64,000 nt of DNA, from positions 310,001 through 374,000 of the forward strand of contig NZ_QFFJ01000002.1 in the NCBI RefSeq assembly GCF_003308995.1, read 5' to 3'. This DNA is from Chitinophaga flava. Lineage in GTDB: Bacteria; Bacteroidota; Bacteroidia; Chitinophagales; Chitinophagaceae. Made by a program: the position numbers and the translations under genes. The number at the start of each line of letters is the position of its first letter. Positions within the stretch are counted from its first letter, which is position 1. This document shows positions 59,498 to 64,000 of the stretch, one piece after another. The notes under the pieces were generated by a model. It had not been told where the DNA came from. It saw nothing but the letters and a program-made list of their open reading frames with translations, and made no database searches.

Positions 59498-62400
59498 ATG
59501 AAAAAGGTATTACTCCTTTTTGCCATGCCTATGGCAATTGTAAGTCTGGTCCATGCACAAGAGCGCCAGGTTACAGGTACCGTTAAGGGCAGCGACGGAA
59601 GCCCGGTATTAATGGCTACCATACAAATCAAAGGTACTTCCACAGGGACCACCACAGACAAGCAGGGGCATTTCAGTCTGACTGTTAAAGACTCAAAAGC
59701 AGTGCTGATTGTCAGAAGTGTGGGCTTCCTCACCAGGGAAGTAACAGTAGGTGATAATCCAACATTATCAGTCGTTCTGCCGGTAGATACCAAAGCCTTA
59801 CAGGAAGTGGTAGTCACTGCCCTCGGTATCCGCCAGGAGAAAAAAGCAATCGGTTATTCTGCCCAGGATGTAAAGGGTGATGAATTAACCAGAACAGCTC
59901 CTTCTAACCCTCTCTCTGCCCTTTCCGGTAAAGTAGCCGGTGCTACAATCATCTCAGCATCCGGTACCCCGGGAGCTGCAGTGAGAGTGCAGTTACGCGG
60001 TGCTACTACCATTTTGGGCAGTAACCAACCCCTCTTTGTAATTGACGGTTTGCCGGTGGATAACAGCGAAACAAATACCGGCAGCGACGCTTCCGGTACT
60101 GCAGGCGTAATGCAATCCAACAGGATGGTTGACATCAACCCCGATGATGTTGAAAATATCACTATCCTGAAAGGCCCCGCCGCTGCTGCATTATACGGTA
60201 GCCAGGCCTCCAACGGAGCTATCATTATTACCACCAAAAAAGGAAAACGCTCCGCCGATGGCAGAACCTTCAATGTTTCTTATGGTGTTACCGTGAATTT
60301 TGACCAGGTGAATAAATTGCCCGACAGACAAACCAAATACGGACAAGGTATGTACGGAATCCTGTCCAGGCCTGACTTTGTACCCGATACCCTCTTTGCA
60401 CTCGGCTTTGGTAATGCTGCCAAATCCTATTCATACGGTCCGGCTATAGACACATTGGTATATGACGGTGACAAAAGTTATCTGTGGGACTCCAACGGCA
60501 GACTGGTAGGTAAAAGCTCCAACCCAGGCGGGAAAGCAGCCAATATATATGATCCGTATAAATTCTTCCAGACAGGAGTAGGGGTACAACACAACCTGGC
60601 CGTGACCGGCGGAAATGCCAACCTGGGTTATCGGGTGTCTGTTTCCCACTTCAACCAGGAAGCTATTATCCCACAAAATAATTTCAAGAAAACCACTGTC
60701 GCATTTTCGACAGATTATAAATACAACGATAAATTTAATGTCATCACCTCTCTCAACTATGTTAACTCCGGCGGTAGCCGCCCGCAACAAGGTAGTAACA
60801 CCAGTGGTGTAATGCTGGGCCTGCTCCGTACCACCCCAACTTTCGACAACTCCGGTGGTACCAGCGGATCTACAGATCCAAGGGCTTACATGTTACAGGA
60901 CAACTCCGGTAACCAAAGAAGCTACCGCGGAAAAGGAGGATACGATAACCCTTACTGGACCGTGAATATGAACCCTTACCATGATGATGTGCAACGTGTA
61001 TTCGGTACCGTAGGAGCTATCTACAAACCATTTGAATGGTTATCTATTACAGAAAGGTTTGGTGGTGATTATTCACTGGACAATCGTAAACAGATTTACT
61101 CCAAAAACTCCGCTGGCTTCCCTTCCGGACAGTACTTTGAAGACCAGCTCAGCACACTCGTTATTAACAACGACCTGTTTGCAACATTGACCAAACACGC
61201 TGGCAAATTCGACTACTCCTTGCTGGTAGGTCAGAACGTGTACGACCTGAAAACAAAATACCTGCACACCCAGGGTGATGGCTTTAGCTCCAACGATTTC
61301 CAGGGTGTTACCAATACTTCCAGCAACAGCCTGTCTATCGGCAACACCCGCCAGCGCCGCGTGGCCTTTTATGGAAAAGCCAATGTAGCATTCAGTAACT
61401 ACCTGTTCCTGGAATTAACAGGCAGGTATGAAGGAAACAGTACCTTGCCCACTCAAAACCAATTCTTCTTCTATCCGGCTGCCAGTCTGGGTTATATCTT
61501 CTCAGAAGGACTTAACCTGAAAAGCAATGCTTTCACCTATGGTAAAGTACGCCTCGCTTATTCCAGCGTGGGCAGGGGCTTAAATCCTTATAGTCTCCAG
61601 ACTTATTACACGCAGGCCGGTGTGGGCGATGGCTGGACAAATGGTGTGAGCTTCCCGTACAATGGTCGTGTAGGTTTCCTGACCAGCGGAACATTGGGCA
61701 ACCCCCACCTGACGGCTGAAAAAACCAATCAGCTCGAAATAGGAACAGAACTGCGTTTCCTGGATAACCGTATCGGACTTGATTATACCTATTACAGAGG
61801 AAAAAGTAATAACCTGTTGAATGCTGTTACCATTGCCAGCAGCAGTGGTTACGGACAAGTATACCTGAATGCTGCTTCCATGCAGAACCAGGGCCATGAG
61901 GTAACACTGACCCTGGAGCCGGTTAAAACAAAAAATTTTAACTGGAATATGGCTTTCACCTATTTCCAGAATCGTAACAAGGTGCTGAAATTAGCCGATG
62001 GTATCGATCGTTTCGATTTCAATGGTTTTACCGGCATATTCGTTTCTGCTATTGTGGGTAAACAATATGGCTCTCTCTACGGTACCGGCTATTTGAAAGA
62101 TGCACAAGGCCATTTGGTGATTAATGATAAGGGCGCTCCCGGCGACGGAGCTTATGGCCTGCCTATCGTATATGACCCACTGCAGTACCTCGGTGATGTA
62201 AACCCTAAATGGTCCGGATCCGTTGGCAACACCTTTACCTACAAAGGCATCTCCCTCTATGTATTGTTTGAAACCAAACAGAAATTTGATATGTGGAACG
62301 GTACCTGGGGTGCCATGACCAACTTCGGAGTAAGCTCCAATACTCTGGAGAGAGGAACGCAGAAAGTATTTGACGGTGTAAAAGGCCACCTGGACGATAA

Positions 62401-62761
62401 CGGTCAGCTGGTAACCAAGGGCGAAAAAAATGACATAAAAGGAGATATTAATGCAGACTACTACACTGGTGTAGGAAGTGGTTTTACAGTAAACGAACCC
62501 TTTGTCCAGGATGCTAGCTGGATCCGCTTGCGTGAGGTGTCCCTGGGATATCGTATTGACGGAAAAAAACTGTTTAAAAATAAACGTTTATTCGATGCCG
62601 TTACTGTAACCGCAATCGCCAGAAATCTTTGGCTGCATACCAAATACACTGGTGTAGACCCGGAAACAAGTTTGTTCGGAACGCAGGAAGCACAAGGGTT
62701 TGACTATTTTAACAACCCTGGTACCAAAACCTATGGTTTCAGCCTGAAATTCGATTTCTAG
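59498..62761 (+). CDS. SusC/RagA-like TonB-linked outer-membrane protein
   Basis: A 1087-residue TonB-dependent transporter of the SusC type. Signal peptide (MKKVLLLFAMPMAIVSLVHAQ), then a carboxypeptidase-like domain (RQVTGTVKGSDGSPVLMATIQI, about 22-105), TonB box/plug with LQEVVVTALGIRQEKKAIGYSAQDV and PLFVIDGLPVDN, NPDDVENITILKGPAAAALYGSQASNGAIIITTKKG, and the barrel ending GFSLKFDF. It pairs with the SusD-like lipoprotein starting 31 bp downstream. Together they should import an oligosaccharide or peptide at the outer membrane; the substrate is unknown because no glycosidase, sulfatase, peptidase or anti-sigma factor is in view. Confidence 0.95.
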   Translation: MKKVLLLFAMPMAIVSLVHAQERQVTGTVKGSDGSPVLMATIQIKGTSTGTTTDKQGHFSLTVKDSKAVLIVRSVGFLTREVTVGDNPTLSVVLPVDTKALQEVVVTALGIRQEKKAIGYSAQDVKGDELTRTAPSNPLSALSGKVAGATIISASGTPGAAVRVQLRGATTILGSNQPLFVIDGLPVDNSETNTGSDASGTAGVMQSNRMVDINPDDVENITILKGPAAAALYGSQASNGAIIITTKKGKRSADGRTFNVSYGVTVNFDQVNKLPDRQTKYGQGMYGILSRPDFVPDTLFALGFGNAAKSYSYGPAIDTLVYDGDKSYLWDSNGRLVGKSSNPGGKAANIYDPYKFFQTGVGVQHNLAVTGGNANLGYRVSVSHFNQEAIIPQNNFKKTTVAFSTDYKYNDKFNVITSLNYVNSGGSRPQQGSNTSGVMLGLLRTTPTFDNSGGTSGSTDPRAYMLQDNSGNQRSYRGKGGYDNPYWTVNMNPYHDDVQRVFGTVGAIYKPFEWLSITERFGGDYSLDNRKQIYSKNSAGFPSGQYFEDQLSTLVINNDLFATLTKHAGKFDYSLLVGQNVYDLKTKYLHTQGDGFSSNDFQGVTNTSSNSLSIGNTRQRRVAFYGKANVAFSNYLFLELTGRYEGNSTLPTQNQFFFYPAASLGYIFSEGLNLKSNAFTYGKVRLAYSSVGRGLNPYSLQTYYTQAGVGDGWTNGVSFPYNGRVGFLTSGTLGNPHLTAEKTNQLEIGTELRFLDNRIGLDYTYYRGKSNNLLNAVTIASSSGYGQVYLNAASMQNQGHEVTLTLEPVKTKNFNWNMAFTYFQNRNKVLKLADGIDRFDFNGFTGIFVSAIVGKQYGSLYGTGYLKDAQGHLVINDKGAPGDGAYGLPIVYDPLQYLGDVNPKWSGSVGNTFTYKGISLYVLFETKQKFDMWNGTWGAMTNFGVSSNTLERGTQKVFDGVKGHLDDNGQLVTKGEKNDIKGDINADYYTGVGSGFTVNEPFVQDASWIRLREVSLGYRIDGKKLFKNKRLFDAVTVTAIARNLWLHTKYTGVDPETSLFGTQEAQGFDYFNNPGTKTYGFSLKFDF

Positions 62762-62792
62762 TTGTCATTTTACCCATAAAAAAGAAACGATC

Positions 62793-64000
62793 ATGAGACG
62801 CTTACATATATTATCCATCGCTTTGGGCACAATGATTTTAATCATGTCCAGCGGTTGCAAAAAGTACCTCGATGTTAATACAGACCCGGACCGTCCTTTG
62901 AATGCTCCTCCAGGGGCTGTTCTCTCGGGTTCTCAGGTCGCACTGGCCTACGTATTGGGTGGTGCCGATTTTTCTCTGGTAACCGGTATTCTCACTAATC
63001 AGGTAGATGGCGCTGACAGACAGTTTGCTGCCTATCAGAAATATCTTCTGGTAGCTGATAACTTCAGTAACCCCTGGGGAACGATTTATCAGAATGCTAT
63101 GAACAACTTTGTGGAGCTGAGGAAAGCAGCAGAAGAAAAAAAGTATCCGTACTTTGCCGGGATCAGCAAAGTGCTGACTGCATATACCCTGTGTGCCAGT
63201 ACTGATGTATGGGGTGATATTCCTTACAGTGATGCGTTCAAAGGACTGTCTTTCCAGTTTAAGTCCAAGTACGACAAACAACAGGATATCTATAAAACAA
63301 TAGATCAGCTGATCACTGATGCACTAAAAGATCTGAATACACCTACCAGCGCAGCCGGTACATTACCTGGCAGCAGTGACCTGATGTATGGCGGCAGTAC
63401 AGCTGCCTGGATAAAATTCGCTAACTCCATCCGTCTGAGGATACTGATCCATCAAACCAAAAGGGACCCTAACGCTGCACAGAAAGTAGTGGACGCTGCA
63501 AGTGCCGCTGGTGGCCTTATCAGCACTGGTAAAGATGATGCGCAGCTAAATTTCCTCAATGATGAAAAAAGAGCCAATCCGCTGTATCAGTTTAATTCAC
63601 AGCGTGACGGATATGCTAGTTATGGTGCGTCTTTTCTATTCACACAGATGGAAGCCCTGAATGATCCCCGTACTGATAAGTATCAGCCTGGTGGTTTCTA
63701 TGATCAGATCAGTTCACCGGTATTATACATTACCAGCTATGAAGTAAACTTTATCCTGGCGGAAGCACATGCCAGACTGGGACATGTGGCGCAGGCAAAA
63801 AGCTACTATGAAGCTGCTATCAAAGGCTCTTTCGATAAAGTAGGTGCTGATATAGGTGGCTACCTTACGGAGACAGGAGTAAGCTTTGACGATGCTACCA
63901 CAGATGATGCAAGGCTTTCCCTCATCATGACCCAGAAATATTACGCTATGTATCTGCAATCAGAATCTTTTGCAGACTGGCGCCGTACGGGTATTCCAGC
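62793..64000 (+). CDS. SusD/RagB-like outer-membrane lipoprotein (cut by window edge)
   Basis: The first 402 codons of a SusD-like protein, the surface-exposed substrate-binding lid of the SusC transporter. The lipoprotein signal is MRRLHILSIALGTMILIMSSGC with Cys22, then KKYLDVNTDPDRP, the usual start of the SusD-like_2 group. The four TPR-like helical pairs are partly visible (STDVWGDIPYSD, AAWIKFANSIRLRILIHQ, SYEVNFILAEAHARLGH, LIMTQKYYAMYLQSESFADWRRTG). The gene continues past 64000. Paired with the preceding susC. Confidence 0.95.
   Translation, partial: MRRLHILSIALGTMILIMSSGCKKYLDVNTDPDRPLNAPPGAVLSGSQVALAYVLGGADFSLVTGILTNQVDGADRQFAAYQKYLLVADNFSNPWGTIYQNAMNNFVELRKAAEEKKYPYFAGISKVLTAYTLCASTDVWGDIPYSDAFKGLSFQFKSKYDKQQDIYKTIDQLITDALKDLNTPTSAAGTLPGSSDLMYGGSTAAWIKFANSIRLRILIHQTKRDPNAAQKVVDAASAAGGLISTGKDDAQLNFLNDEKRANPLYQFNSQRDGYASYGASFLFTQMEALNDPRTDKYQPGGFYDQISSPVLYITSYEVNFILAEAHARLGHVAQAKSYYEAAIKGSFDKVGADIGGYLTETGVSFDDATTDDARLSLIMTQKYYAMYLQSESFADWRRTGIP

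Noticed and set aside
1..64000. CRISPR arrays, tRNA, rRNA, IS elements, prophage genes
   Set aside because: None was seen: no regularly spaced repeats, no cloverleaf with conserved T-loop, no transposase or integrase frame. The only RNA gene recognised is the SRP RNA.

Overview
The window looks like chromosome of a Bacteroidota member, most likely the family Chitinophagaceae (Chitinophaga or a close relative). The evidence is a SusC/SusD pair at the right edge, a lipidated TamA-like protein (TamL), a type IX secretion plug protein (DUF5103), type III glutamine synthetase, a PafA-type phosphatase, promoters of the Bacteroidota TTG/TAnnTTTG type and no Shine-Dalgarno signal before most starts. 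The genus is inferred from gene content only. Most of the window is core genome. I found no prophage, insertion sequence, CRISPR array, tRNA or rRNA.

Layout. 1-6.4 kb: transporters (APC permease cut by the edge, DAACS symporter, MFS), DedA, MarR, malate dehydrogenase and a thioredoxin-fold protein. 6.6-15.2 kb: efp-accB-accC, a YD-like exported protein, glnN and purL. 15.2-20.5 kb: a TonB receptor/PepSY iron-uptake operon, a 580-bp gap with two possible small ORFs, and an alpha-oxoamine synthase. 20.6-29.4 kb: pafA, enoyl-CoA hydratase, a TPR protein, phosphosulfolactate synthase (comA), aroE, a methyltransferase and truB. 29.4-40 kb: tamL, an rRNA/tRNA methyltransferase, an exported pair (TIM-barrel-like lipoprotein plus a large TPR-like protein), an FtsX-type permease, the T9SS plug and NDH-2. 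40-44 kb: a strongly strand-skewed noncoding stretch, glpF-glpK, a transaldolase-family enzyme and the SRP RNA gene. 44-51 kb: DUF5684 and RDD proteins and a tightly packed SpoIIM-DUF4129-DUF4350-MoxR-DUF58 operon. 51-56 kb: ribE, PduO-type adenosyltransferase, a LolD-like ATPase, gatC, trpS and a deoxynucleoside kinase. 56-64 kb: a translationally coupled pair of outer-membrane-like proteins, one with helix-hairpin-helix motifs, then a long leader followed by susC and susD (cut).

Most interesting points. (1) The EF-P has Arg at residue 32 in a loop like that of rhamnosylated Pseudomonas EF-P rather than the PGKG lysine type. (2) An SPT-like alpha-oxoamine synthase and a ComA homologue lie within 7 kb, which fits sulfonolipid (capnine) synthesis but is not proved. 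(3) A roughly 300-nt stretch with 88 G and 10 C in 240 nt on the + strand lies just past the glp operon, a candidate Rho-loading C>G bubble. (4) A secreted helix-hairpin-helix/beta-barrel protein is coupled to a second barrel-like protein. (5) There are two unannotated small ORFs at 18.7-19.1 kb. (6) The susC leader carries a short peptide ORF, a repeated start-site context and repeated TGCTTGT boxes. Starts were moved inward where a promoter, repeat or signal peptide made the longest frame unlikely.
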